Assembly: GCA_900753685.1 (NCBI GenBank)
Contig: CAAEAB010000153.1
Location: 1-20,332 of the forward strand
Length of the DNA stretch: 20,332 nt
Direction of reading: 5' to 3'
Source: Lachnospiraceae bacterium
GTDB lineage: Bacteria; Bacillota; Clostridia; Lachnospirales; Lachnospiraceae
This document shows, in pieces, positions 8,017-19,567 of the stretch (its first letter is position 1; every line of letters starts with the position of its first letter). The translations under genes were made by a program, and so were the position numbers. The notes beneath the pieces are model-generated. The model worked only from the letters and a program-made list of their open reading frames with translations, was not told the origin of the DNA and made no database searches.

Positions 8017-9366
8017 GTGTTACCTTTAATAAAAGAAAAATGGAATGATATTCTTGAACAAATGAAAATTGAAAATGACATAAGCGAAGTTGCTTTTACC
8101 ACCTGGGTCAAATATTTCAAGCCGTATCGGGTTGAAGGCAACATGATTACTGTATCCATCGAGAAAGAAAATCTTGTTTTGGATCCAGACTGGTTTTCAA
8201 AGAAATATCGTATGCCTCTGATTATTACGATTGCTGAAGTACTTGAAACCGAATTTGACGTCCAATTTATCATTCCTGATATGTCAACAAACGATTCCGA
8301 TGAAAAATACACCGAACCGGATGCTTCATCATTAATGAATGCTCATCTGAATCCGAGATATACATTTGAAACCTTTGTCGTTGGAAAAAATAATGATATT
8401 GCCCATGCCACCGCCCTGGCTGTCGCAGAAGATCCGGGTACCTACGGAAATCCGCTGTTTATTTATGGAGGCGCCGGCCTTGGAAAGACTCATCTGCTTC
8501 ATTCCATTGCACATTATGTTTTAACGAAACATCCGGATTATCGTATCATTTATGTGACATCCGAGGAGTTTACGAACGAACTTGTACACTCGATTCAGCA
8601 TAAACAAATTGAAAATTTTAAAAACAAATACAGAAATATTGACATGCTGCTGATCGACGATATTCAGTTTATTGTAAATAAAGAAAGTACTCAGGAAGAA
8701 TTCTTCCATACCTTTACTACCTTATATGAATCTAAAAAACAGATTGTCATATCCTCCGATAAGCCACCGAAGGATATTAACGGCCTGGAAGACCGTTTGA
8801 TTACCCGGTTTAAAGCCGGTCTGACGGTTGACGTCCAGCCTCCGAATTACGAAACCCGTATGGCAATTCTCAAAAAACGGGCGGAACTGGACAATATTCA
8901 GGTTGATGATGAATCTTTAAATTATATTGCTACAAACATAAAATCCAGTATCCGTGAACTGGAAGGCGCATTAAAGCAAATTTATAACTTCTCAAGGCTC
9001 CGAAAAAAAATGATAAACTTTGAACTGGCCAAAGAAGCCCTTGACAATATCATATCGCCGGAGGAAAAACGTCCTGTGACCTGCGAACTTATTATTGCTA
9101 CAGTCGCTGAACATTATAATATCTCTCCGGAGGATATAAAAAGTAGTAAACGAAATAAGGAAATCGCTTATCCACGGCAGATTTGTATGTACCTCTGCCG
9201 CAAGATGACTGCGGATTCCTTACAGGCCGTCGGCAATTCCCTCGGCAAAAAAGACCATACAACCATCATCCACGGCGAGAAAAAAATATCTGATGATTTA
9301 AAGCATGATGAAAATCTGAAAAATACCATCGATATATTAATAAAGAAGATAAACCCTCCAACTTGA
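8017..9366 (+). CDS. dnaA: Chromosomal replication initiator protein DnaA
   Basis: This 449-residue initiator binds DnaA boxes, forms an ATP-dependent filament and opens the origin. Domain I covers about residues 1-80 (TTWVKYFKPYRVEG...), followed by a short linker. Domain III is the AAA+ module with NPLFIYGGAGLGKTHLLH (Walker A from residue 151), MLLIDDIQFI (Walker B) and the arginine-rich sensor II segment. Domain IV ends with the DNA-binding signature DHTTIIHG from residue 413. The start is GTG at 8017, with GGGGGA about 10 bases upstream and a family-like N-terminus. Base composition is slightly C-rich on the + strand, unlike dnaN and gyrB, consistent with a location on the left side of the initiation point. 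Confidence 0.98.
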   Translation: MLPLIKEKWNDILEQMKIENDISEVAFTTWVKYFKPYRVEGNMITVSIEKENLVLDPDWFSKKYRMPLIITIAEVLETEFDVQFIIPDMSTNDSDEKYTEPDASSLMNAHLNPRYTFETFVVGKNNDIAHATALAVAEDPGTYGNPLFIYGGAGLGKTHLLHSIAHYVLTKHPDYRIIYVTSEEFTNELVHSIQHKQIENFKNKYRNIDMLLIDDIQFIVNKESTQEEFFHTFTTLYESKKQIVISSDKPPKDINGLEDRLITRFKAGLTVDVQPPNYETRMAILKKRAELDNIQVDDESLNYIATNIKSSIRELEGALKQIYNFSRLRKKMINFELAKEALDNIISPEEKRPVTCELIIATVAEHYNISPEDIKSSKRNKEIAYPRQICMYLCRKMTADSLQAVGNSLGKKDHTTIIHGEKKISDDLKHDENLKNTIDILIKKINPPT

Positions 9367-9398
9367 TTGTGGATAACTTCTTTACAATTTGTGGATGA

Positions 9399-9438
9399 AC
9401 AGTGAGTTGACAGTGAGTTCAAAGGGGATAACTATCCC
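9399..9438 (+). repeat. 11-base tandem repeat followed by an inverted repeat in oriC
   Basis: ACAGTGAGTTG (9399-9409) is followed directly by ACAGTGAGTTC (9410-9420), one helical turn apart. GGGATA (9425-9430) and TATCCC (9433-9438) form a tight palindrome resembling two facing degenerate DnaA boxes. Function unknown; possibly an origin-binding site. Confidence 0.6.
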
Positions 9439-9570
9439 TGGCTCTTTTCAGGCTCAAACTCATTAGATTTTATGATGTGGATAATTTAAGAGTTATCCTT
9501 ATCCTTTTCAGCCTGTTTTAACAGAGTTATCCAACCCAAAACATTCAGGAAAATTCAGGGGTTTTGAGGC

Positions 9571-9634
9571 ATATCCACATATCCACAACACCTACTACTA
9601 CAACTACTATAAAATTATTATTTATATATTTATA
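9571..9634 (+). other. Basal origin unwinding element: DnaA boxes, DnaA-trios, AT-rich stretch
   Basis: ATATCCACA occurs twice (9571-9579, 9579-9587), followed by a 4-base spacer. Six trinucleotides CTA CTA CTA CAA CTA CTA (9592-9609) come next, then 25 bases of only A and T (9610-9634). In B. subtilis the complementary GAT-type trios load DnaA onto single-stranded DNA and direct strand opening; the layout here is closely similar. Confidence 0.88.
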
Positions 9635-9695
9635 TGCGGCTGCCCGGAAGTTATTCACAATATTTCGGTTGGCTTGAGAAAGGTTGATTTTTAAC

Positions 9696-10805
9696 ATGAA
9701 AATTATCTGTAGCAAATCCGAACTCCTTCAAGGCGTCAATACTGTGCTGAAAGCAGTTCCTACAAAAACCACGATGCCTATTTTAGAATGTATATTAATC
9801 GATACTACCGATGGACAGATTAAACTGACGGCCAATGATATGGAATTAGGTATCGAAACAAAAATTAAGGGTGACATTCTTGATAAAGGAAAAATCGCAT
9901 TGGAAGCAAAATTATTTTCAGAAATTGTCCGTAAGCTTCCTGATAGCGAGGTATCTATTCAGACAGATGATAATTTCAGAGCTTTGATTAAATGTGAAAA
10001 AGCCAAATTTAATATTGCCGGTAAATCCGGTGATGATTTTTCTTATCTGCCAGAAATAGAAAGAAATCAAAGAGTTGTTTTATCCCAGTTTTCCTTGAAG
10101 GAAATTATCCGACAAACTATTTTTTCAATTGCAGATAATGAAAATAATCGTTTAATGACCGGTGAACTTTTTGAAATTAATGGAAACGAATTAAAAGTTG
10201 TTTCTCTGGATGGTCATCGTATCTCTATTCGTAAGATTGAATTAAAAGAAAAATATAATCATATCAAAGTTGTTGTGCCAGGTAAAACATTGAACGAAGT
10301 CAGTAAAATTTTAGCTGGTGGTATTGAAGATTATGTCAATATTTATTTTACTGGCCGGCATATTTTATTTGAATTTGATGATACGATCGTTGTTTCACGA
10401 CTCATTGAAGGCGAATATTTCCGAATTGAACAGATGCTTTCTAGTGATTATGAAACAAAAATTTCGATAAATAAAAAAGAACTGCAGAGCTGTATTGAAC
10501 GTGCGTCTCTGCTCGTTAAAGAGGGCGATAAAAAACCGATCATTATGAATATTTTGGACGAATCTATGGAATTAAAAATTAATTCATTTATTGGTTCCAT
10601 GAACGAGGATATTAATATTATAAAGACAGGTAAGGACTTAATGATCGGCTTTAATCCGAAATTTATCCTTGATGCCCTCCGTGTCATTGACGATGAAAAT
10701 ATTGACATTTATATGATTAATCCGAAAGCCCCTTGTTTTATTCGGGATGAAGAACAGAAATATATTTATTTGATTCTTCCGGTAAACTTTAATCCGGGAG
10801 TATAG
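9696..10805 (+). CDS. dnaN: DNA polymerase III beta subunit (sliding clamp)
   Basis: The product is the 369-residue ring-forming clamp that tethers DNA polymerase III to DNA and binds many replication and repair partners. It shows the three-domain clamp pattern, with MKIICSKSELLQGVNTVLKAVPTKTTMPILECILI at the start, the SLDGHRISIRK segment in the middle and a C-terminal YLILPVNF (family consensus ending in M-P-x-R/hydrophobic). The open frame reaches a TTG at 9684, but the ATG at 9696 gives the family N-terminus; the nearest AAAGG is about 13 bases upstream, so initiation may be modest. It follows the origin element directly and is separated from yaaA by 8 bases. Confidence 0.97.
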   Translation: MKIICSKSELLQGVNTVLKAVPTKTTMPILECILIDTTDGQIKLTANDMELGIETKIKGDILDKGKIALEAKLFSEIVRKLPDSEVSIQTDDNFRALIKCEKAKFNIAGKSGDDFSYLPEIERNQRVVLSQFSLKEIIRQTIFSIADNENNRLMTGELFEINGNELKVVSLDGHRISIRKIELKEKYNHIKVVVPGKTLNEVSKILAGGIEDYVNIYFTGRHILFEFDDTIVVSRLIEGEYFRIEQMLSSDYETKISINKKELQSCIERASLLVKEGDKKPIIMNILDESMELKINSFIGSMNEDINIIKTGKDLMIGFNPKFILDALRVIDDENIDIYMINPKAPCFIRDEEQKYIYLILPVNFNPGV

Positions 10806-10813
10806 GAGAAAAT

Positions 10814-11022
10814 ATGGAAGTTATCAAATTAAAAGATGAATTTATCAAACTTGGACAGGCATTGAAAGCCGCCGGCTGTGTAGAATCGGGACTGGAAGCA
10901 AAAATAGTGATTAAAGAAGGACAGGTAACTGTCAATGGCGAGGTTGAATATCAGAGGGGAAAGAAGCTTCATGAAGGTGATATTGTAACCTTTGACGGTG
11001 AAATAATAAAGATTGAAAAATA

Positions 11023-11023
<1 letters not shown>
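10814..11023 (+). CDS. yaaA: S4-domain RNA-binding protein YaaA
   Basis: This small 69-residue protein is made of a single S4 RNA-binding fold: FIKLGQALKAAGCVESGLEAKIVIKEGQVTVNGEVEYQRGKKLHEGDIV. It is the standard gene between dnaN and recF in Firmicutes (YaaA, also called RlbA). Family members bind structured RNA and have been linked to ribosome assembly; the role here is inferred. The start has AGGAGA 5 bases upstream. Its TAA shares one base with the recF ATG (TAATG), implying coupled translation. Confidence 0.93.
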
Positions 11024-14026
<3,003 letters not shown>

Positions 14027-14045
14027 TAGATGGAGGAAATAGTGA

Positions 14046-16526
14046 ATGGATGATTTAAGTAATGTTTTTGATAAGGTTCAGGAAGTGGATCTTCAGGAAA
14101 CAATGGAACAATCTTATATCGAATATGCCATGAGTGTTATCGCCTCCAGAGCATTACCGGATGTAAGAGACGGGCTAAAGCCTGTGCAAAGACGCATATT
14201 ATATGCAATGATCGAGTTGAATAATGGACCGGATAAGCCGCACCGTAAATGTGCGCGTATTGTCGGGGATACTATGGGTAAATATCACCCTCATGGTGAT
14301 TCGTCCATTTATGGGGCCCTTGTAAATTTAGCTCAGGAATGGTCAACCAGATATCCTTTGGTTGACGGTCATGGAAATTTTGGTTCGGTTGACGGCGATG
14401 GCGCGGCAGCCATGCGTTATACGGAAGCGAGATTGAGTAAAATTTCCATGGAAATGCTTGCGGACATTAACAAAGATACGGTTGATTTCGGACCGAACTT
14501 TGATGAGACGGAAAAGGAACCGATTGTTCTGCCTTCGCGTTTTCCGAATCTTTTGGTCAATGGTACAACGGGTATTGCCGTCGGTATGGCGACGAATATT
14601 CCGCCCCATAATCTTCGGGAAACGATTGACGGTGTCTTAAAGATAATTGAAAACAGAACTGAAAATGACAGAGATACGGAAATCGAAGAAATTCTGGATA
14701 TTGTTAAGGGGCCGGATTTTCCAACCGGCGCTATGATTCTTGGAAAAAATGGCATTAATGAGGCTTATCGTACTGGTCGTGGCAAGATTAAAGTGCGTGC
14801 AGTGACTGAAATTGAGCCGATGGGAAATGGACGTCAGAGAATTGTCGTAACTGAGCTTCCTTATATGGTCAATAAAGCAAAATTAATTGAAAAAATCGCA
14901 GAATTGGTTCGCGATAAACGAGTGGATGGTATCTCTGATTTGAGGGATGAATCCAGCCGTGAAGGTATGCGGGTTGTTATTGAGCTGAAAAAAGATGCCA
15001 ATCCAAATATTATTTTGAACCATTTGTATAAGCATACTCAGCTTCAAGATACCTTTGGTGTGATTCTTCTTGCATTGGTGAATAATGAACCGATGATTTT
15101 AAATTTGAAACAGATACTTGAATTGTATTTAAAACATCAGGAAGAGGTTATCACACGTCGTTCAAAGTACGAATTAAATAAGGCGGAGGAACGGGCACAT
15201 ATTTTAGAAGGCTTGTTAATTGCCCTGGATAATATTGATGAAGTCATTCAGATTATCCGTTCTTCTAAAAATGTGTCAGAAGCCAAGGAAAAATTAATTC
15301 AGAGCTTTGGATTAACGGATGTTCAGGCCCAGGCGATTGTGGATATGCGTCTTCGTGCCTTGACTGGCTTGGAGCGGGAAAAGTTGGAAAGTGAGTATGC
15401 AGAGCTGGAAGCTAAAATTGCTGAATTAAAAGCGATTCTTGGTGATGAAAAGAAGCTTCTTGGCGTAATTCGTGATGAAATCACAGTGATACGAAACAAG
15501 TATGGTGATGATAGAAGAACTGCGATTGGTATTGATGACGATGAAATTACGGTCGAGGATTTGATTAAAAAAGAAAGTACAGTCATTACGATGACAAAGC
15601 TTGGATATATCAAACGGATGACGGTAGATAATTTCCGCAGTCAGAATCGGGGAGGCAAGGGCATTAAGGGAATGTCTACGCTGGATGATGATTATATCGA
15701 AGATCTTCTGATGACAAGTACGCATCATTATATTATGTTCTTTACAAATAAGGGGAAGGCTTATCGGATTAAGGCTTATCAGATTCCGGAATCTTCCAGA
15801 ATAGCCCGGGGAACAGCGATTGTAAATATTCTTCAATTGGAGTCGGGAGAAAAAATTACGGCGATGATACCGATTCGAGATTTTGCTCAGGACGATTACT
15901 TGTTTATGGCTACGAAAAAAGGCATTGTAAAGAAAACTTCCATTAAGGAATATGATAATATCCGGAAGACAGGTATTATTTCTATTAATTTAAAAGAAGA
16001 TGACGAATTAATTGAAGTTAAGGTAACAAATAATGAGAATGATATTTTCCTGGTAACAAGACATGGAAAATGTATTCGATTTAATGAAAATGATGTACGT
16101 CCGACAGGCCGTACGTCGATGGGTGTTATTGGCATGACCCTGGATGAAGATGATGAGATTATCGGTATGCAGTTGGACAGCCAAGGAGATTCTTTATTGA
16201 TTGCTTCTGAAAAGGGTATAGGCAAACGGACTGCTTTGAGTGAATTTAATTGTCAGCATCGGGGCGGTAAGGGAGTTCTTTGTTATAATATTACAGAAAA
16301 AACAGGTAACGTCATTGGAGCAAAGGCCGTTAATGACAGTCATGAAATTATGATGATAACTTCCGGAGGAATTATTATTCGTATGCCGGTCAATGGTATT
16401 TCAAAAATTGGACGTTATACTTCCGGTGTAAAGCTGATGGATATTGATGTGGAAAACGATATCCGGGTTGCAAGTATTGCAAAGGTCAGAGAAGCTGATG
16501 AAGAGACGGGTGGCGAAGAAGAATGA
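14046..16526 (+). CDS. gyrA: DNA gyrase subunit A
   Basis: The product is the 826-residue DNA-cleaving subunit of gyrase. The catalytic tyrosine is Y125 in [11 protein letters not shown]. The quinolone-determining region reads [17 protein letters not shown] (81-97). Ser is present at the E. coli S83 position (S86), but Gly is at the D87 position (G90). The C-terminal beta-pinwheel carries the GyrA box as QNRGGKG, which marks gyrase rather than topoisomerase IV, plus a second QHRGGKG, and it ends in an acidic tail ([11 protein letters not shown]). GGAGG lies 9 bases before the ATG, with a 19-base gap after gyrB. The stop overlaps the next gene as ATGA. Confidence 0.97.
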   Translation: MDDLSNVFDKVQEVDLQETMEQSYIEYAMSVIASRALPDVRDGLKPVQRRILYAMIELNNGPDKPHRKCARIVGDTMGKYHPHGDSSIYGALVNLAQEWSTRYPLVDGHGNFGSVDGDGAAAMRYTEARLSKISMEMLADINKDTVDFGPNFDETEKEPIVLPSRFPNLLVNGTTGIAVGMATNIPPHNLRETIDGVLKIIENRTENDRDTEIEEILDIVKGPDFPTGAMILGKNGINEAYRTGRGKIKVRAVTEIEPMGNGRQRIVVTELPYMVNKAKLIEKIAELVRDKRVDGISDLRDESSREGMRVVIELKKDANPNIILNHLYKHTQLQDTFGVILLALVNNEPMILNLKQILELYLKHQEEVITRRSKYELNKAEERAHILEGLLIALDNIDEVIQIIRSSKNVSEAKEKLIQSFGLTDVQAQAIVDMRLRALTGLEREKLESEYAELEAKIAELKAILGDEKKLLGVIRDEITVIRNKYGDDRRTAIGIDDDEITVEDLIKKESTVITMTKLGYIKRMTVDNFRSQNRGGKGIKGMSTLDDDYIEDLLMTSTHHYIMFFTNKGKAYRIKAYQIPESSRIARGTAIVNILQLESGEKITAMIPIRDFAQDDYLFMATKKGIVKKTSIKEYDNIRKTGIISINLKEDDELIEVKVTNNENDIFLVTRHGKCIRFNENDVRPTGRTSMGVIGMTLDEDDEIIGMQLDSQGDSLLIASEKGIGKRTALSEFNCQHRGGKGVLCYNITEKTGNVIGAKAVNDSHEIMMITSGGIIIRMPVNGISKIGRYTSGVKLMDIDVENDIRVASIAKVREADEETGGEEE

Positions 16527-17296
16527 AGATAACCTATATTCATCATAGCTGTTTCGTTATTGAGATTGAAGATTGTATTTTTATTTTTGATTATTATAAG
16601 GGTGAATTGCCGAAATTTGATAAGGATAAACGGATAATATTTTTTGTAAGTCATGGTCATAATGATCATTTTAATCCGAATATCTATCAATATGCGGAAT
16701 ATAATCCTTATGTTACCTATGTACTTTCGGATGATGTGCGTCACAGCCTGAGCTTTGCGGTTAGACTCGGAACCGGTGGAGAAAATACCATTTTTGTGGA
16801 TAATGATCAATTATTGTATTTAAATGTGGATAACCGGGGAATCTCTAAAAAAGAAGGAGGTTCCCGGGACATAAAAATAGAGACATTGAAATCTACCGAT
16901 GAAGGTGTGGCATTTCTTATTGAATATGCTGGAAGGTCTATTTATTTTGCCGGGGATCTGAACTGGTGGTCCTGGATTGGTGAGAGTGAGGCGGACAGGG
17001 AACGCCGGGAAAGAGAATATAAGCATGAAATGAGTAAAATAAATAGACGTCATTTTGACGTGGCTTTTGTGGTTCTTGACCCGCGTCAGGAAGAGCATTA
17101 CTGGTGGGGAATGAATGAATTTATGCGTACTGCAAATGCAGATGTTGTTTTTCCGATACATTTTTGGAAGGATTATAAATTGATTCAAAAATTTAAGGAT
17201 GGCGAATCTTCACAGGATTATAAGAATAAAATTATGTCTATTTATGAAGAAGGACAGGTTTTTGAAATTTCAGATATACGAGGGGAAGAAAAATGA
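16523..17296 (+). CDS. Metallo-beta-lactamase-fold hydrolase
   Basis: This 257-residue MBL-fold protein has HGHNDH at residues 44-49 (HxHxDH metal site), YFAGDLNWW with D145 as bridging ligand, and VVFPIHFW with H213. The usual third metal-site His before the GD strand is not evident; the segment reads STDEGVAF. The family resembles UlaG-like and uncharacterised MBL proteins common in Clostridia, with [11 protein letters not shown] as a typical late motif. The substrate is unknown. It starts within the gyrA stop (ATGA) and ends within the antiporter start (ATGA), so it is tightly coupled to both. Two exact DnaA boxes lie inside it (16795-16803, 16825-16833). Confidence 0.85.
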   Translation: MKITYIHHSCFVIEIEDCIFIFDYYKGELPKFDKDKRIIFFVSHGHNDHFNPNIYQYAEYNPYVTYVLSDDVRHSLSFAVRLGTGGENTIFVDNDQLLYLNVDNRGISKKEGGSRDIKIETLKSTDEGVAFLIEYAGRSIYFAGDLNWWSWIGESEADRERREREYKHEMSKINRRHFDVAFVVLDPRQEEHYWWGMNEFMRTANADVVFPIHFWKDYKLIQKFKDGESSQDYKNKIMSIYEEGQVFEISDIRGEEK

Positions 17297-18600
17297 CGAC
17301 AATATTAGCAATTTCAGTAGCATTGATTATGGGGTTATTAATGACCCGTATATTAAGACCATTAAAATTGCCGGATGTAACAGCATATTTAATTGCCGGT
17401 GTTTTAATTGGACCGTATGTTCTCGGTCGTTTGAATATACAGGGAGTTGGTTTTATATCGACCAGCGATGTTGAGCAGTATGCGTTAATTTCTAGTGTGG
17501 CGTTGGGGTTCATAGCCTTTACAATCGGTAATGAGTTTCGTTTATCCCAATTGAAAAACATTGGACGTCAGGCCATGGTTGTGGGTATTGCTGAAGGGCT
17601 GGTTGCTTCCGTGTGTGTTAATATATCCATGTTTGTGCTTCACATTTTTCTGGGAGATAAGTTGCCAGTGACTACAGCGATTCTTTTGGGCGCTATTGCA
17701 ACGGCTACAGCTCCGGCGGCTACATTAATGGTTGTTCGTCAGTATAAAGCTAAAGGAAAGTTAACAGATATTCTTCTTCCTGTTGTGGCTTTGGATGATG
17801 CGGTGGCTCTTATGGTTTTTGCCGTTTCATTTGGTGTGGCTATGGCTTTGAGAGATGGAGCATTTAATATAACATCCATTTTGGTTGAACCGATTCTGGA
17901 AATTATTCTTTCGTTGATTGTCGGAGCATTTATGGGGTGGCTATTAACCCAGTTAGAAACTCTGTTTAATTCTAACAGTAACCGTTTGTCATTAACAATC
18001 GCTTTTGTTTTTTTGACTGTCGGTATTTCTATGCTGGAATTTGATATCGGCGGCATACATATTGCATTTTCGTCGCTTTTAGTCTGCATGATGCTTGGAA
18101 CTATTTTTTGTAATATATGTCCGTTATCGGAAGATTTAATGGAGAAATCCGATAGATGGACGGCGCCTCTATTTGCATTATTTTTTGTAATCAGCGGCGC
18201 TGAATTGGAGCTAAGTGTCTTTTCAGATATAAGTATTGTTATTATCGGCGTTGTGTATATTGTATTTCGTTGTATCGGAAAATATCTGGGTGCCTGGTCC
18301 AGTTCAAAGGCAGCCGGCTGCGATCCTACCGTTCAAAAATATCTTGGAATTACTCTTTTCCCACAGGCTGGAGTGGCCTTGGGAATGTGTATTACAGCCG
18401 CTGCAAAATTTGGCGCTGAAGGAGCCATGATCCGAAATATTATTCTTTTTTCTGTGTTGGTTTATGAGCTTGTGGGGCCTTCTATGACAAAGTGGGCTTT
18501 AAAGAGAACAGGAGACATACAGCCGAAGAGCGCCGAGGTTATCAATCGAAGAGCTATGAAGCTGCAGGAAGCAGAGGTTAAAAAGAAGGCCGTAAAATAG
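17293..18600 (+). CDS. CPA2-family cation/proton antiporter
   Basis: The product is a 435-residue integral membrane protein with about 12 hydrophobic segments, of the Na+(K+)/H+ exchanger fold (CPA2, Kef/NapA type). Diagnostic features are LPDVTAYLIAGVLIGPYVLG near the N-terminus, TATAPAATLMVVRQYKAKG (138-155), and the twin acidic pair LDDA with D168-D169. That pair is typical of electrogenic CPA2 exchangers. There is no RCK/TrkA nucleotide-binding tail, so Kef-like gating by that domain is not expected; the ion is not predictable from sequence alone. Its ATG overlaps the MBL stop. The last 30 residues are basic and cytoplasmic. A terminator follows 12 bases after the stop. Confidence 0.88.
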   Translation: MTTILAISVALIMGLLMTRILRPLKLPDVTAYLIAGVLIGPYVLGRLNIQGVGFISTSDVEQYALISSVALGFIAFTIGNEFRLSQLKNIGRQAMVVGIAEGLVASVCVNISMFVLHIFLGDKLPVTTAILLGAIATATAPAATLMVVRQYKAKGKLTDILLPVVALDDAVALMVFAVSFGVAMALRDGAFNITSILVEPILEIILSLIVGAFMGWLLTQLETLFNSNSNRLSLTIAFVFLTVGISMLEFDIGGIHIAFSSLLVCMMLGTIFCNICPLSEDLMEKSDRWTAPLFALFFVISGAELELSVFSDISIVIIGVVYIVFRCIGKYLGAWSSSKAAGCDPTVQKYLGITLFPQAGVALGMCITAAAKFGAEGAMIRNIILFSVLVYELVGPSMTKWALKRTGDIQPKSAEVINRRAMKLQEAEVKKKAVK

Positions 18601-18611
18601 AATAAGATACC

Positions 18612-18657
18612 ATGGGGGCTGCTGTAGATAATATGGCGGCCCTCATTGATTTTTATT
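18612..18657 (+). terminator. Terminator of the dnaN-to-antiporter operon
   Basis: ATGGGGGCTGC (18612-18622) pairs with GCGGCCCTCAT (18636-18646) over 11 bp with two G-U pairs and a 13-base loop, followed by TGATTTTTATT. It ends the long rightward operon. The T-rich tail is shared with the next promoter. Confidence 0.85.
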
Positions 18658-18674
18658 GAAATATACATTATAAT
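18646..18674 (+). promoter_or_regulatory. Fumarase operon promoter embedded in the terminator tail
   Basis: TTGATT (18646-18651), a 17-base spacer and a perfect TATAAT (18669-18674) form a good housekeeping promoter. The -35 overlaps the last stem base and T-tract of the upstream terminator. The start would be near 18681, leaving a short leader with GGAGG before the ATG at 18704. Confidence 0.8.
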
Positions 18675-18703
18675 TTTTTATATGTTTAAATGGAGGTTTA
18701 GAG

Positions 18704-19546
18704 ATGAGAGATATATCTTGTCATGTAATTAGTGATACGATTCGAGATATGTGTATTCAGGCAACACACTTTTTATCAGATGATATGGAAAGAGCTATGA
18801 ATCAGGCGATCGAAACGGAAAAATCCCCTTTGGGTAAGCAGGTATTAAAACAGCTTGAAGATAATCTAAAAATTGCGGGAGAAGAAATGATTCCAATTTG
18901 CCAGGATACAGGAATGGCTGTTTTATTTGTTGAAATAGGTCAGGAAGTACATATTGTGGATGGAATACTGGAGGAGGCGATCAACGAAGGTGTGCGCCGG
19001 GGATATACGGAAGGATTTTTACGAAAGTCTGTAGTCGAGGATCCGATTTTCCGTAAAAATACAAATGATAATACGCCGGCGATTATTCATTATCAGCTTA
19101 TTTCTGGCGATTCTTTTAAAATAACTTTAGCGCCGAAGGGATTTGGCAGTGAAAATATGAGCCGAGTCTGTATGCTTAAACCGGCGGATGGTATTGAAGG
19201 TGTTAAGCGGACGATTCTTGAAACGGTCGATGCAGCCGGACCGAACGCCTGTCCGCCATTGGTTGTTGGCGTAGGCATCGGTGGAGATTTTGAAAAATGC
19301 GCTTTGATGGCAAAACATGCCTTGACTCGGGCAGTGGGAAGTCATTCAGATGTACCTTATGTGAAAGATTTAGAAATTGAAATGCTTGAAAAAGTAAATC
19401 AATTGGGAATTGGACCGGGAGGTCTTGGAGGCACAGTAACAGCTATGGCTGTAAATATTGAAACATATCCAACACATATCGCTGGTCTTCCTGTAGCTAT
19501 AAATATATGCTGTCATGTGAACCGTCATGTGACACGGGAATTATAA
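18704..19546 (+). CDS. Class I fumarate hydratase, alpha subunit
   Basis: This 280-residue [4Fe-4S] hydro-lyase subunit probably interconverts fumarate and malate with the next gene. Iron-sulfur cysteines fit C66 in ICQDTGM, C183 in NACPPLVVGVGIGG, and C269 or C270 in INICCHVNRH. The substrate-site segment GSENMSRVCMLKPADG is present. Two-subunit class I enzymes also include L-tartrate dehydratase (TtdAB), which cannot be excluded by motif alone, but fumarase is the common assignment in Clostridia. The [4Fe-4S] cluster is oxygen-labile, fitting an anaerobe. TGGAGG lies upstream of the ATG. It has its own promoter and is followed after 21 bases by the beta subunit. Confidence 0.9.
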   Translation: MRDISCHVISDTIRDMCIQATHFLSDDMERAMNQAIETEKSPLGKQVLKQLEDNLKIAGEEMIPICQDTGMAVLFVEIGQEVHIVDGILEEAINEGVRRGYTEGFLRKSVVEDPIFRKNTNDNTPAIIHYQLISGDSFKITLAPKGFGSENMSRVCMLKPADGIEGVKRTILETVDAAGPNACPPLVVGVGIGGDFEKCALMAKHALTRAVGSHSDVPYVKDLEIEMLEKVNQLGIGPGGLGGTVTAMAVNIETYPTHIAGLPVAINICCHVNRHVTREL

Positions 19547-19567
19547 AAAATTTAAGGAGAGAGCAGA

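Larger units (their letters stand above)
9367..9695. other. oriC: oriC, unwinding half (dnaA-dnaN spacer)
   Basis: This 329-base spacer contains exact DnaA boxes at 9368-9376 and 9476-9484 (minus strand) and 9651-9659 (TTATTCACA, plus). Near matches are at 9390-9398, 9571-9579 and 9579-9587. Two ATATCCACA boxes abut directly before a CTA-repeat run (9592-9609) and an AT-only stretch (9610-9634). This is the same order as the B. subtilis basal unwinding system. It also holds an 11-base tandem repeat (9399-9420) and an inverted repeat (9425-9438). No clear dnaN promoter is visible. Confidence 0.9.

Noticed and set aside
9168..9176. TTATCCACG inside dnaA as a DnaA box
   Set aside because: One mismatch at the last position and located within the conserved DNA-binding domain coding region; coding constraint is a sufficient explanation.
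9407..9435. TTGACA as a possible dnaN promoter -35
   Set aside because: No acceptable -10 lies at 16-18 bases; the best candidate (AACTAT) matches only half the consensus, and TTGACA arises from the tandem repeat.
10391..10399. TGTTTCACG, resembling half of a parS partition site
   Set aside because: The second half does not match the inverted GTGAAACA; the site is only a half match inside dnaN coding sequence.
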